IMG/VR virus record: IMGVR_UViG_3300033553_000794
Location: 1-33,414 of that record
Direction: 5' to 3' (one strand)
DNA from: a virus
DNA: 33,414 nucleotides
Below are positions 22,614 through 31,149 of the stretch, one piece after another (the first letter of the stretch is position 1; the number at the start of each line of letters is the position of its first letter). The notes under the pieces are model-generated. The model searched no databases. It saw nothing but the letters and a program-made list of their open reading frames with translations, and was not told the DNA's origin. Made by a program: the position numbers and the translations under genes.

Positions 22614-23912
22614 ATGGGTTTCCCGCATATCCTCACCGAAATTATCAACCAGCCGCTGCTGGTCACCCCGGCCAAGCTGGAGGTGATCCTCTCGCTGCTC
22701 AACGGCCGCGGCGGTAATGCGATCGCCCCGGATTTTTCGGCCTTGATGCACATGAATTCGGTCTCCGGCCAGGAGGTGCTGTCCCAGGCCCGGCCGGTCA
22801 ACCTGCTGGGTGAGGATGAGGCCCAGTTCATCCAGGTGGTGCCGGTGCTGGGCTCGATGGTGGCCCGCAACCACAGTATGAGCGGCGGCGATTCCTCCGG
22901 CCTGCGCTCCTACCGCACCCTGATGATGGAGCTCAATGCCGCCGGCAAGGACCCCTCCGTCGCCGGCCTCCTTCTTGATCTTGACACCTTCGGCGGCATG
23001 TCGGCCGGTTGCGAGCGGGTCACCCGCCTGGTGGCCGCCATTAATGCCATCAAGCCGGTCTATGGCGTGGTCGATCTCAACGCCTATTCGGCCGGCTACT
23101 CCATCGCCTCGGCCTGCTCCAAGATCATCCTGACCGATGAGACGGCCGGGGTCGGCTCCATCGGCTGCATCGCCATCCACTGCGATATGTCGAAGCACAA
23201 CGAGCAGGAAGGCCTCAATTACACGGTGGTCACCTTCGGGGCCAATAAGGACCAGTTTTCGCCGCTGCGGGCCATGGAAAAAGAAGAGGCAGCGGCCCTG
23301 CAAAAATCAGTATCCGCCCACGGCCTGCGCTTTGCCGAGACCGTGGCCGAGCTGCGCAACATGAAACTGGCCGATGTCCTGGCCACCGAGGCCGGGGCTT
23401 TCTCCGGCCGGCAGGCTATCGAGCTGGGCCTGGCCGATGATATCTGCTCATTTGATGAGGCTGTGGCCATGCTGGCCGATGAAATCGAGACGCGCAAGAA
23501 GACGTCTTTCACCCAAACTTTCCAGAAAAAAGGAGAAGCAATGGCAGAACCAATGAGCACCAAAGACCGGATGGCCGGCCTGTTGTCCGCCGAAGACGGC
23601 CCGGCCGCCATGGCCGAGCTGGGCTTTATCACCAAAGTGGAGGCATCCGCCGCCACGTTGCAAGAGGCTGGTGCGGTCCGCGCCGCCCTGATCGATGTGG
23701 CTGAGCTGTGCCAGCTGGGCGGCCTGTCCACCGACCAGACAGTCGCCCTGCTGAAATCCGGCAGCGATGCCGCTTCCGCCCGCCCCGAGATCCAGCAGCT
23801 GAAGGCGGCTAAATCCAAGGAAACAACGATCAAATCAACGATCACCCCGCTGGCCGGCGACGGCAAGCATCCGCTGATTGCCTCCTGCGAGCAGCTGGCG
23901 GCCAAGAGCTAA
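22614..23912 (+). CDS. Head maturation protease, S49 family (gpC-like)
   Basis: 432 residues. The N-terminal 290 residues form an S49 (ClpP/SppA-like) serine protease domain: the LDLDTFGGMSAG loop at 121-132, the nucleophile S159 in AYSAGYSIAS, and the general-base lysine K212 in FGANKDQFSP. It processes scaffold and portal proteins during capsid assembly. The C-terminal third (from residue 310) is a scaffold-like domain that also has its own start (see next entry), as in lambda C/Nu3. Confidence 0.93.
   Translation: MGFPHILTEIINQPLLVTPAKLEVILSLLNGRGGNAIAPDFSALMHMNSVSGQEVLSQARPVNLLGEDEAQFIQVVPVLGSMVARNHSMSGGDSSGLRSYRTLMMELNAAGKDPSVAGLLLDLDTFGGMSAGCERVTRLVAAINAIKPVYGVVDLNAYSAGYSIASACSKIILTDETAGVGSIGCIAIHCDMSKHNEQEGLNYTVVTFGANKDQFSPLRAMEKEEAAALQKSVSAHGLRFAETVAELRNMKLADVLATEAGAFSGRQAIELGLADDICSFDEAVAMLADEIETRKKTSFTQTFQKKGEAMAEPMSTKDRMAGLLSAEDGPAAMAELGFITKVEASAATLQEAGAVRAALIDVAELCQLGGLSTDQTVALLKSGSDAASARPEIQQLKAAKSKETTIKSTITPLAGDGKHPLIASCEQLAAKS
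23541..23912 (+). CDS. Scaffold protein from internal start (Nu3-like)
   Basis: An in-frame ATG at codon 310 of the protease gene is preceded by AAAAAAGGAGAAGCA, a near-perfect ribosome binding site. The 123-residue product begins MAEPMSTKDRMAGLLSAEDG and is helical and charged, as expected of a capsid scaffold. Lambda makes Nu3 from the end of C in the same way. No experiment supports it here, but the ribosome binding site inside coding sequence is hard to explain otherwise. Confidence 0.7.
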   Translation: MAEPMSTKDRMAGLLSAEDGPAAMAELGFITKVEASAATLQEAGAVRAALIDVAELCQLGGLSTDQTVALLKSGSDAASARPEIQQLKAAKSKETTIKSTITPLAGDGKHPLIASCEQLAAKS

Positions 23913-23987
23913 GAAGATAACGCAAGTTAAAACCGCCAGGGCGCTCCCCCCCGAGCCTGCCCGGCCCCACAACAAACGAGGTAAATC

Positions 23988-24944
23988 ATGCCAGTAAAAA
24001 ATGAACCGAACACCCTGGGCGATGGGCTCAAATGGGAAGAGCAGAACGACTACTCCCGCGCCAAAGTCACGGTCCTTTCCGGCCAGGTCCTGGCCATGCT
24101 TGCAGTCATTGCCCGTATCCTGCTGGCCGTCCCAACCACCGGCACTGCCGGGGCCGGCAATACCGGCAACGGCACCATGGGCAGCGTCACCGCCGGAGTC
24201 AAGACCCAGGTCGGCGCCTATGCCCTGACCTGCGTCACCGGCGGCGGCAGCGGGTCGGTCACTACCCCGGCCACCGGTACCGCCGGCGCCGGTGATACCG
24301 GCAACGGCACCATGACCGGCGTCTCGGCTGGCGCCGCCGCCCAGGCCGGGACCTATACCATGACCTGTATCACGGCGGTCGGTAACGGCGGTGTCTTTGC
24401 AGTAAAAGGACCAAACGGCGCCGCTCTGCCCGATGCCACCGTGGCCGTGGCCTACGTCAACGCCCAGATCAGCTTTACCATCAACGACGGCGCCGCCGAC
24501 TTTATCGTCGGTGACAGCTTCACCGTGCTGGCCAGCGCCGCCGCCGGCAACTCCGGCACCTTTGCTGTCCGCGCCCCGGACGGCACCGCCCTGCCTGATG
24601 CCACCGTAGCCGTGGCCTATACTAATGCCCATCTCAACTTCACCATTGCCGATGGGGCTACCGATTACGCCGCCGGTGATACCTTCACCGTCACCGTGGC
24701 CGCCGGCTCCGGCAAAGTGGTGGCCCTCGATCCGGCCGCCGTCAACGGTGCTGCCCAGGCCTATGGCGTCATGATCGCCGCCGTCGATGCCACCGCCGCC
24801 GATCAGGCCGGGGTCGCCATCGTCCGCGAGGCCATGATCGCCCCGGCTAACCTGGTGTGGCCGACCGGTATTTCCGCCGGTGACAAGGCCATCGCCCTGG
24901 CCGCTCTGGCCGAAGCCGGCATTGTCGCCGTCGAAACCGCTTAA
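23988..24944 (+). CDS. Head decoration protein with nested insert
   Basis: 318 residues, about three times the size of lambda gpD. The gpD-like halves are at 1-48 (LKWEEQNDYSRAKVTVLSGQ) and 242-318 (VALDPAAVNGAAQAYGVMIA, EAMIAPANLVWP, ending in LAEAGIVAVE). Between them lies an insert of four blocks: A1 (52-83, GNGTM to YALTCV), A2 (97-129, GNGTM to YTMTCI), B1 (134-181, GPNGAALPDATVAVAY to GDSFTV) and B2 (188-238, APDGTALPDATVAVAY to GDTFTV). Trimers of the parent family cap the capsid threefold sites; the insert would project outward. GAGGTAAATC precedes the ATG. Confidence 0.85.
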   Translation: MPVKNEPNTLGDGLKWEEQNDYSRAKVTVLSGQVLAMLAVIARILLAVPTTGTAGAGNTGNGTMGSVTAGVKTQVGAYALTCVTGGGSGSVTTPATGTAGAGDTGNGTMTGVSAGAAAQAGTYTMTCITAVGNGGVFAVKGPNGAALPDATVAVAYVNAQISFTINDGAADFIVGDSFTVLASAAAGNSGTFAVRAPDGTALPDATVAVAYTNAHLNFTIADGATDYAAGDTFTVTVAAGSGKVVALDPAAVNGAAQAYGVMIAAVDATAADQAGVAIVREAMIAPANLVWPTGISAGDKAIALAALAEAGIVAVETA

Positions 24945-25026
24945 CCGCGAGCAAAATAACTAGGGTGGCCCGCCCATGAGCGGGCTCACTCACCGGATCA
25001 CCCGCTTAAAACCAAGGAGCACCAAG

Positions 25027-26046
25027 ATGAATGATCTAATAATTAACCCGTTTGATACCAGCGGTTACGGCCTGGCCACCATGACCAGCGCTGTCAACCT
25101 CATCCCCAACAACTACGGGCGCGTCCGCCAGCTCGGCCTCTTTCAGCCGGAAGGAGTACGGACCCGCACCGTTATCGTCGAAAACATTAACGGTGTCCTT
25201 ACCCTGTTGCAGTCGCAGTCTCCAGGAGCCCCGGCTCCGCGCAAGCAGCACGGCAAGGCCACCACGCGGTCTTTCATTATACCCCATATCCCCTATGATG
25301 ATCGCATTATGCCTTCTGATATTCAGGGCCGTCAGGCCGGGACCGTCGAGCCTAAGACGCTGCAGGTGGAGATGACCAAGCGCCTCACCGAAATGCGGGC
25401 GGCCCATGCCATTACCGAGGAACATCTGATGATGGGGGCGGTTAAAGGCACTATCATCGATGCTGACGGTACCATCCTCTACAATCTTCATGACGAGTTC
25501 GGCATCACTGCCAAGACCATTGATTTTGCTCTTGATGTCGCTGACACCGATGTCTCAGCCAAATGCCGGGAGACGGTGCGCCATATCGAGGACAATCTTT
25601 ATGGTGATGTGATGATGGGAGTACGCTGTCTGTGCGATGAGACCTTCTTCGACGCACTAATCGGCCATGCCAAAGTCAAGGAGTTTTATCTCAACCATGC
25701 CAAGGCCATTGAGCTGACCGGCTCCGGCCTTGATCCCCGCAAGGGCTTCTCATTCGGCGGTATTACATTCGAGGAATATCGAGGTAAAGCCACCGATCCA
25801 AGCACTGGCAGTATGCGCGCTTTTATCGCCGCCGCCCGAGCCCATTTCTTCCCGGTCGGCACCCAGACCACCTTCAAGGTCCATCATGCCCCGGCGGAAT
25901 ATATGGAGACGGTCAACACCAGCGGCATCCCCATCTATGCCAAACAGGTGATGGCAGTCCACGGCAAATGGGTCGACGTCTACACTGAGTCCAATCCGCT
26001 GCCACTGTGCCGCCGCCCCGGTTGTCTGGTCACCGGTACCATTTAA
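25027..26046 (+). CDS. Major capsid protein, gpE family
   Basis: A 339-residue HK97-fold capsid protein of the lambda gpE group, the usual length. ATG 25027 has AAGGAG 7 nt upstream; a longer frame from 24976 is not needed. Recognisable blocks are NPFDTSGYGLATMTSAVNLI, the E-loop-like segment after RTRTVIVENINGVL, PHIPYDDRIMPSDIQG, and near the end HHAPAEYMETVNTSGIPIYA. The protein forms the icosahedral shell after cleavage of scaffold by the S49 protease. Confidence 0.94.
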   Translation: MNDLIINPFDTSGYGLATMTSAVNLIPNNYGRVRQLGLFQPEGVRTRTVIVENINGVLTLLQSQSPGAPAPRKQHGKATTRSFIIPHIPYDDRIMPSDIQGRQAGTVEPKTLQVEMTKRLTEMRAAHAITEEHLMMGAVKGTIIDADGTILYNLHDEFGITAKTIDFALDVADTDVSAKCRETVRHIEDNLYGDVMMGVRCLCDETFFDALIGHAKVKEFYLNHAKAIELTGSGLDPRKGFSFGGITFEEYRGKATDPSTGSMRAFIAAARAHFFPVGTQTTFKVHHAPAEYMETVNTSGIPIYAKQVMAVHGKWVDVYTESNPLPLCRRPGCLVTGTI

Positions 26047-26048
26047 GC

Positions 26049-26366
26049 ATGGCCGTAACCCGCGCCGATGCCCAGGCCGATCTCACCGCCGCTGCCTCCG
26101 ACCCTGAGGTGCTGGGCAGCGCGGTGGTTATTGATGGCGTCAGCTATCAGGCCTGTAAAAAGGGCCTGAGCCAGGACGAGGCCCGGGACTTTGCCGCCGC
26201 CGGTCTGATGATCGAGGGCCTGCGGCTCAGTATCGATCTGACGGCCCTGGGCTGGCAGCCGTCGGTCGGCTCCTGGCTCAATGTTGATGGCAAAAACTAC
26301 GAGGTCAACCGGTCGCAGCTGGCCGGTAACCTGCTGAAGATGACCATGACCAGGAATGTGGGCTGA
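26049..26366 (+). CDS. Head-tail joining protein (gpFII-like)
   Basis: 105 residues from ATG 26049, three bases after the capsid stop. The position between the capsid and gpZ-like genes and the size agree with lambda gpFII, which completes the head for tail attachment. A beta-rich end (WLNVDGKNYEVNRSQLAGNL) fits this. No equivalent of FI is present. Its stop overlaps the next ATG (TGATG). Confidence 0.65.
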   Translation: MAVTRADAQADLTAAASDPEVLGSAVVIDGVSYQACKKGLSQDEARDFAAAGLMIEGLRLSIDLTALGWQPSVGSWLNVDGKNYEVNRSQLAGNLLKMTMTRNVG

Positions 26367-27004
26367 TGAATATCAAGGTGGATATCAGAGGGGTCCAGGA
26401 GACCAGCGCTTATCTGGCCGGGACCAAGCGGCAGATCGACCTGGCTACCACCAGGGCCATCCGCTCGACGCTGAAATGGTGCCGGGTCCGCATTAAAAAA
26501 GATGGGGCCGCCGCTCTCAAGGTCAAACAGAAGGCCCTGACCCGCCGCATCCGCACCAGCAATATCAAAAACGGCGATCAGAGCGGCACCCTGTGGGCCG
26601 GCACCTGGAACCTGTCGCCTTATGTAGTGGGCACCCCCCGTCAGATCGGCGCCAAGTCGGTGGGCGGCAAAAAGGCCCGCTCGCTGTTGGGCGGCGTCGG
26701 CCTCGGCCGCGATCGTTTTTACCGGGGCGCCTTTCTCGGCAAGATCTACGGCGGCCGGGAGAATATCTGGATCCGCCTGAGCTCCGGCCATTTTAATCCG
26801 CTGCTCTTTCCGGGCGGCATGAAGTACGGCAGCTCCAAGTTTCAGGGCGGCCGCTTTCCGGTGGTCAAGGCCTCCATCGCCACTGATGAGGTAATGGCCC
26901 TGGTCTTCGACCGCGACGCCGACGAGATCCGGGAGCAGTTCCATAAGCGCCTGCGCAAGGAAGTTAATTATGCCGTCAATTTTGAGGGGCCGAAACTACG
27001 ATGA
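26366..27004 (+). CDS. Tail completion protein, gpZ-like
   Basis: 212 residues. MNIKVDIRGVQETSAYLAGT, then a basic helical segment (RAIRSTLKWCRVRIKKDGAA) and FKGGRFP-like beta segments (FQGGRFPVVKASIATDEVM) match the minor tail protein Z family, which acts in the last step of tail assembly. The gene overlaps both neighbours, typical of this module. Confidence 0.82.
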   Translation: MNIKVDIRGVQETSAYLAGTKRQIDLATTRAIRSTLKWCRVRIKKDGAAALKVKQKALTRRIRTSNIKNGDQSGTLWAGTWNLSPYVVGTPRQIGAKSVGGKKARSLLGGVGLGRDRFYRGAFLGKIYGGRENIWIRLSSGHFNPLLFPGGMKYGSSKFQGGRFPVVKASIATDEVMALVFDRDADEIREQFHKRLRKEVNYAVNFEGPKLR

Positions 27005-27444
27005 TGCCGCTGCTTACTGATGTCGTCACCAAGGCCCAGGCCCTGACCGCCGGCCAGCTGTTTACCAGCCAGCAGGGCGGCCTGCTGGAGATCGTCTACC
27101 ACCAGACAGTGATGCCGCCCCGGGACCGGGAAAACAGCGGCGAGGATGCCATGCCCTTTTGCCTGGTCCGCGGTCAGCAGTTCGCCATGCTGCCGCAGCG
27201 GGCCCAGAAAATCGAGCTGCTCTATGCCCTGCACAACGACGACCGCCAGGAGGCCCAAGCCGATCTGGGCCGGCTGTTTGGCCTGCTGGAGCCACTGGCC
27301 ACCAAGCTCACGGTCTACCCAGGCTGGAAGCTGGCCGCGGTCGGCGGCTGGTTCGGTGATCGGGAAAGCGGCCTGCAGCCGCACCCTGAATATTACATGT
27401 GGGTGGTGCTCGACTTTGCCGCCCAACTGATCCGCACCCATTAA
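27001..27444 (+). CDS. Tail terminator, gpU-like
   Basis: 147 residues, starting in a 4-bp overlap with gpZ. The alpha/beta pattern (LPQRAQKIELLYALHNDDRQ, then ACT-like strands, and a closing YMWVVLDFAAQLIRTH) and the place between Z and the tail tube agree with gpU, which caps the tail tube and fixes its length together with the tape measure. Confidence 0.68.
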   Translation: MMPLLTDVVTKAQALTAGQLFTSQQGGLLEIVYHQTVMPPRDRENSGEDAMPFCLVRGQQFAMLPQRAQKIELLYALHNDDRQEAQADLGRLFGLLEPLATKLTVYPGWKLAAVGGWFGDRESGLQPHPEYYMWVVLDFAAQLIRTH

Positions 27445-27465
27445 CAATTTAGAAGGAGCACCACC

Positions 27466-28221
27466 ATGCCACAGGAAGCGCAATCGTTTATCGGGGCCGG
27501 CGATGTCTACATCGACCGCCTCACCGCCGCCGGCGTCAGCCAGGGCAGCGTCAAGATCGGCATCGGCAAGCTGGAGATCAAGCCCAATGTCGAACTGAAG
27601 GAACAGACCTCCAAAGGCCGCGCCACCTACGGCCAGGTCATCGCCTCGGTGGCCATCAACAAACCGGCCGAGCTGACCATCAACCTGACCCAGGTCGACC
27701 GCAAGGCCCTGGCCATTGCCCTCTTGGGTGAAGATGTGGCCCATGCCGTCACCGGCGCCGCCATTACCGATGAGGTCCTGCTGGCCCGCCATGACAAGGC
27801 GGTCTTCCTGACCAAGCGCGGCATTTCGCTGGTCACCGTCACCAACTCGGCTGGGGCCGTCACCTACGTGCTCGACACCGATTATACCATCGACGCCCGC
27901 CTCGGCACCATTACCGCCCTGGCGGACGGCGCCATCACCGACGGCCAGAGTCTGCTGGTCGATTACACCCACGCCACCGAGGCCGGTTACAAGATCAAGG
28001 GCGCTACCCAGCCGCTGGTCAAGATGGGCGTCTTCCTCGACGGCAAGAACATGGTCAACGGCGCCCCCTGTTTTGTCACCATCCACGAGGCCACCGTCAG
28101 CCCCGAGTCGGCAGTCGACTTCCTGGCCGCTGATTTTGCCGAGATCGAACTGAAAGGGTCGATGGCCACCCCGGTCGGCCAGACCGAGCCGTTTACCGTG
28201 GTCATGATCGATGCCGTGTAA
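27466..28221 (+). CDS. Tail tube protein (gpV-like)
   Basis: 251 residues, preceded by AGAAGGAGCACC. The sequence is beta-rich throughout, begins GAGDVYIDRLTAAGVSQGSV and has a KPNVELKEQTSKGRATYGQV block frequent in tube proteins of long-tailed phages. A VTYVLDTDYTIDARLGTITA strand pair in the middle resembles repeated segments of the large tail protein at the right end of the window. Hexamers stack to form the tail tube. Confidence 0.85.
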   Translation: MPQEAQSFIGAGDVYIDRLTAAGVSQGSVKIGIGKLEIKPNVELKEQTSKGRATYGQVIASVAINKPAELTINLTQVDRKALAIALLGEDVAHAVTGAAITDEVLLARHDKAVFLTKRGISLVTVTNSAGAVTYVLDTDYTIDARLGTITALADGAITDGQSLLVDYTHATEAGYKIKGATQPLVKMGVFLDGKNMVNGAPCFVTIHEATVSPESAVDFLAADFAEIELKGSMATPVGQTEPFTVVMIDAV

Positions 28222-28264
28222 GCGGCATCCCCTTATTAATTTCTGCCCTGAAAGAGGTTTGTGC

Positions 28265-28636
28265 ATGGCCCGTAAATATAAAATGATCACCGTCGACGGC
28301 CGGGGCGAGGTCACCGTTAAGGAGGTGTCGCCCTGGGCCGTCTATCAGGCCTGGCAGGCCGATGAGCGGACCGAGGATCTGGCCGCCCTGGTGGCCGATG
28401 CCCTGCAGCCGTCCTGGCAGGAGATCCGGGGCTGGTATCCCTCGGAGATCGAGCAGGTGACCACTGCCTTCCTGGAGGTGAACGCCTCTTTTTTCGACCT
28501 GGCCCGGCGGCTCAAGCTCGACGGTCTGCTGGACGAGGTACTGAAGACAGCAGCCGCCAGCTTGCCCGTGGAGTTTGCCGCCTTATTCAGGCAGGCCATG
28601 GCGGCGCCTGGCATTACGGCTGGTCCTTCTTCCTGA
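28265..28636 (+). CDS. Tail assembly chaperone (gpG-like)
   Basis: 123 residues from ATG 28265 with AGAGGT just upstream. It is a small helical protein (EVSPWAVYQAWQADERTEDL, DLARRLKLDGLLDEVLKTAA) between tail tube and tape measure, as lambda G. The end (MAAPGITAGPSS) is unconvincing, while the -1 frame over the same bases reads GAWHYGWSFFLIALEELNGG, pointing to a frameshifted long form. Confidence 0.8.
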   Translation: MARKYKMITVDGRGEVTVKEVSPWAVYQAWQADERTEDLAALVADALQPSWQEIRGWYPSEIEQVTTAFLEVNASFFDLARRLKLDGLLDEVLKTAAASLPVEFAALFRQAMAAPGITAGPSS

Positions 28637-28671
28637 TTGCCCTCGAGGAACTGAATGGCGGACAAAAATAA
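28489..28671 (+). CDS. -1 frame extension of the tail chaperone (gpGT-like)
   Basis: The -1 frame stays open from the T TTT TTC heptamer (28489-28495) to TAA at 28669-28671, 17 bp into the tape measure gene. Its last part, GAWHYGWSFFLIALEELNGG, looks like a real protein end, and lambda G/GT uses -1 frameshifting at the same place. The heptamer is the only canonical slip site found, but the stretch directly after it reads poorly in -1, so the true slip point may be nearer 28590-28610. Confidence 0.5.
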   Translation, partial: FFRPGPAAQARRSAGRGTEDSSRQLARGVCRLIQAGHGGAWHYGWSFFLIALEELNGGQK

Positions 28672-30751
28672 AATAGAGATCATCCTGACGGCCATCGACC
28701 AGTCGGTGTCCAGGGTCTTCGGCCAGGTCAATAAAGCGATGGGTGCAGCGGATGCCGGAGCCGGCCGCTACGGCCGGTCGATGACGGCCCTGCAGGCCCC
28801 GCTGCGGGCCGTCACCTCTGCCCTCAGCGGCATGATCGCCGCCGTCGGCTCGGGGCTGCTGGCCAAGAGCCTGTGGGATGCCGGGATACAGGCCACCCAG
28901 CTCGATGTGGCCTTCAAGGCCATCAACGGCAGCTCGAATGCAGCAGCCAGGGAACTGGCCTTCGTCCGGGCCGAGGCCGACCGGCTGGGGCAGAGCTTCC
29001 CCGAGCTGGCCAATGCCTACAAGGGAATTTCCGCCGCCGCCAAGGGTACCATCCTCGATGGCGAACAGACCCACAAGGTTTTCTCTTCCATCGCCGAAGC
29101 CGCCGCCGCCCTCGGGCTGTCCGGGGCCCAGGCCGAAGGGGCGCTGCTGGCCATCTCCCAGATGATCAGCAAGGGCAAGGTGTCGGCCGAGGAGCTGCGC
29201 GGCCAGCTCGGTGAACGCCTGCCCGGCGCCTTCGGCATGTTCGCCGAATCCATGGGGGTCTCCACCGCCCAGCTGGACAAGATGCTGCAAAGTGGCGAGG
29301 TCGGCATTGAGACACTCTCCAAGTTTGCCGACGTGCTCCATGACCGCTACGGCAAGGCTGCGGAAGAGGCGGCGCTCGGGCCGATGGGGGCACTTAACAG
29401 GCTCTCCACCGCCTGGTTTGATTTCAAGGTCGCCCTGTCGCAGTCTGGCTTTCTCGACCAGGCCGCCGGCTACATGCGCAGCCTCGCCGCCGCCCTCAAT
29501 GACCCGGCCACCCAGGCCGCCATCAAGGAATGGGCGACCCGCTTTTTCGAGCTCATCGACTCCGTAGCCAGGCTGGCCTGGGAATATAAGGGCTTTCTTG
29601 CCGGCTTTGCCGGGACGGTCATGGCGGCCAGCCTGGTCGCCACCCTGACTACCGCCTTCCAGGGCCTGGCCGCCGCTTACAAGGTCCTGACTGGGGCCTC
29701 TCTCACCGCCTGGATGGGCTCGACCGTGGCCGCCATCACGGCCGTCGACCTGGCGGCCATGACCCTCAAGACCACCCTGGGTGCCATGTCCGCCATCCTG
29801 CTGGCCTATGGCGTCGGCTGGCAGGTCGGCACCCTGCTCAATAAGTTTGGCGTGGTCCAGCGGGCCGGGGCTGAGCTGGCCTACGGCCTCGACCGGGCCG
29901 GCCTGGCTGCGGAAAAGATGTGGGCCCTGCTGACCGGCGGCGATGTGGCGGCGGTGGAGCGCAAGATTGAAATTGCCAAGGAGGCCATCGCCTCAATGCG
30001 CCAGGATATCGCTGCCGGTCAGGATACCCGGCCGCAGGCGACCAGCCAGCCGGCCGCCCAAACCTCGGCGGCCGCCGCGTTGGTGCCGGCGGCGATCGAA
30101 GAGCCGGCCAAAAAAGACGTAGGCTACCGCACCACGGACTATCTCGACATGCTCGATGAGGCGGTCCTGAGTCCGGAGGAGCTGGCCGACCGCAAGAAAC
30201 GGTGGGCCGAGCGGGAAGCGCAGGAAAAGCAGCTGACGGCCGAGAAGAACGACCTGTTTGACAAGATCGCCGCCGACAAAACGGCCGAGGATGAGAAGCG
30301 GGCGGCGATCCGGGCAGCTGACGCCAGGCGCAAGGCCGATCCGAACAGCGACTATTATGACCCGCGTAAAAACGATCCGCGGAGCCGCTTTTATGTGCCC
30401 CCCGGTAAGGCCGACCCGGCCGTAAGCGCGGAGGCAGAACGATCACCGGCCAACCGCACCGCCAGGGCCGGGGTACAGTCCTCCGGTGAGCTGGGCCTGA
30501 CCATCAGCCGGTTGCTGTCCGGTCCGGTCCTCAAGGCGGCCAGCAGCAGCCTGCTGGGCATTGACGGCCTCAACGGCCGGGTCTCGGCTCAGCTGCAGGG
30601 TCTGGTGCCCGGTCCCGCTAAAGAGCAGGCCAGCGCCCGCCTGGTGGATAAGGTCCATGAAATCCGCCTGGGCGCCGCCTCCCTGCAGGGCTCAGCGGAC
30701 AGTGTTGAAGATTTTCTCAATCAACTGCAGCGGGCGGGGCTGACGGCATGA
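28655..30751 (+). CDS. Tape measure protein
   Basis: 698 residues. The N-terminal 270 residues match the tape-measure N-terminal domain, with GQVNKAMGAADAGAGRYGRS, LWDAGIQATQLDVAFKAING and AEELRGQLGERLPGAFGMFA. Two hydrophobic segments follow at about 310-400, and the C-terminal third is charged and helical. It sets tail length and enters the host envelope. At roughly 1.5 Angstrom per residue a tail near 100 nm would be expected. The start overlaps the -1 extension of the chaperone. Confidence 0.93.
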   Translation: MADKNKIEIILTAIDQSVSRVFGQVNKAMGAADAGAGRYGRSMTALQAPLRAVTSALSGMIAAVGSGLLAKSLWDAGIQATQLDVAFKAINGSSNAAARELAFVRAEADRLGQSFPELANAYKGISAAAKGTILDGEQTHKVFSSIAEAAAALGLSGAQAEGALLAISQMISKGKVSAEELRGQLGERLPGAFGMFAESMGVSTAQLDKMLQSGEVGIETLSKFADVLHDRYGKAAEEAALGPMGALNRLSTAWFDFKVALSQSGFLDQAAGYMRSLAAALNDPATQAAIKEWATRFFELIDSVARLAWEYKGFLAGFAGTVMAASLVATLTTAFQGLAAAYKVLTGASLTAWMGSTVAAITAVDLAAMTLKTTLGAMSAILLAYGVGWQVGTLLNKFGVVQRAGAELAYGLDRAGLAAEKMWALLTGGDVAAVERKIEIAKEAIASMRQDIAAGQDTRPQATSQPAAQTSAAAALVPAAIEEPAKKDVGYRTTDYLDMLDEAVLSPEELADRKKRWAEREAQEKQLTAEKNDLFDKIAADKTAEDEKRAAIRAADARRKADPNSDYYDPRKNDPRSRFYVPPGKADPAVSAEAERSPANRTARAGVQSSGELGLTISRLLSGPVLKAASSSLLGIDGLNGRVSAQLQGLVPGPAKEQASARLVDKVHEIRLGAASLQGSADSVEDFLNQLQRAGLTA

Positions 30752-31149
30752 GCACCACCATCACCCTGACCGACGGCGTGACCACCATCATCTTGCCGCC
30801 TGACACCCTGTGGCGCGATGAGACCGATTGGAGCCCGGTGCAGCAGTCGGTTGAGCACTCGGTGACCGGGGCCCTGCTGGTCGATGCCGCCACTATGCTG
30901 GCCGGGCGGCCCATTACCCTGGGCGGCGATGAGACCGCCAGCTGGCTGGCCCGCGCCACCATCCTGACCCTGCTGGCCTGGGCGGCGGTGGCCGGTCAGA
31001 CCCTGACCCTGAACTACCATGGCCGCTTGTTTACTGTGCTGTGGCGCCACCAGGAGGCCCCGGCCCTGGAGACCAGTGCCGTAATCGAGCAAGTACCGCC
31101 GGCCGACGCCGACTGGTATTATTTCACCCTTAAATTGATGGCGGTTTAA
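30748..31149 (+). CDS. Minor tail protein, tail-tip side
   Basis: 133 residues, coupled by ATGA to the tape measure gene. The beta-rich sequence (TITLTDGVTTIILPPDTLWR, LTLNYHGRLFTVLWRHQEAP) fits a small distal tail protein in the position of lambda gpM, which starts the tail tip. The match is by position and secondary structure, not by recognised motif. Confidence 0.6.
   Translation: MSTTITLTDGVTTIILPPDTLWRDETDWSPVQQSVEHSVTGALLVDAATMLAGRPITLGGDETASWLARATILTLLAWAAVAGQTLTLNYHGRLFTVLWRHQEAPALETSAVIEQVPPADADWYYFTLKLMAV

Noticed and set aside
26968-28314. 448-codon minus-strand frame opposite the tail genes
   Set aside because: It runs across several well-supported overlapping plus-strand genes and has Gly/Asp/Gln-rich shadow composition.
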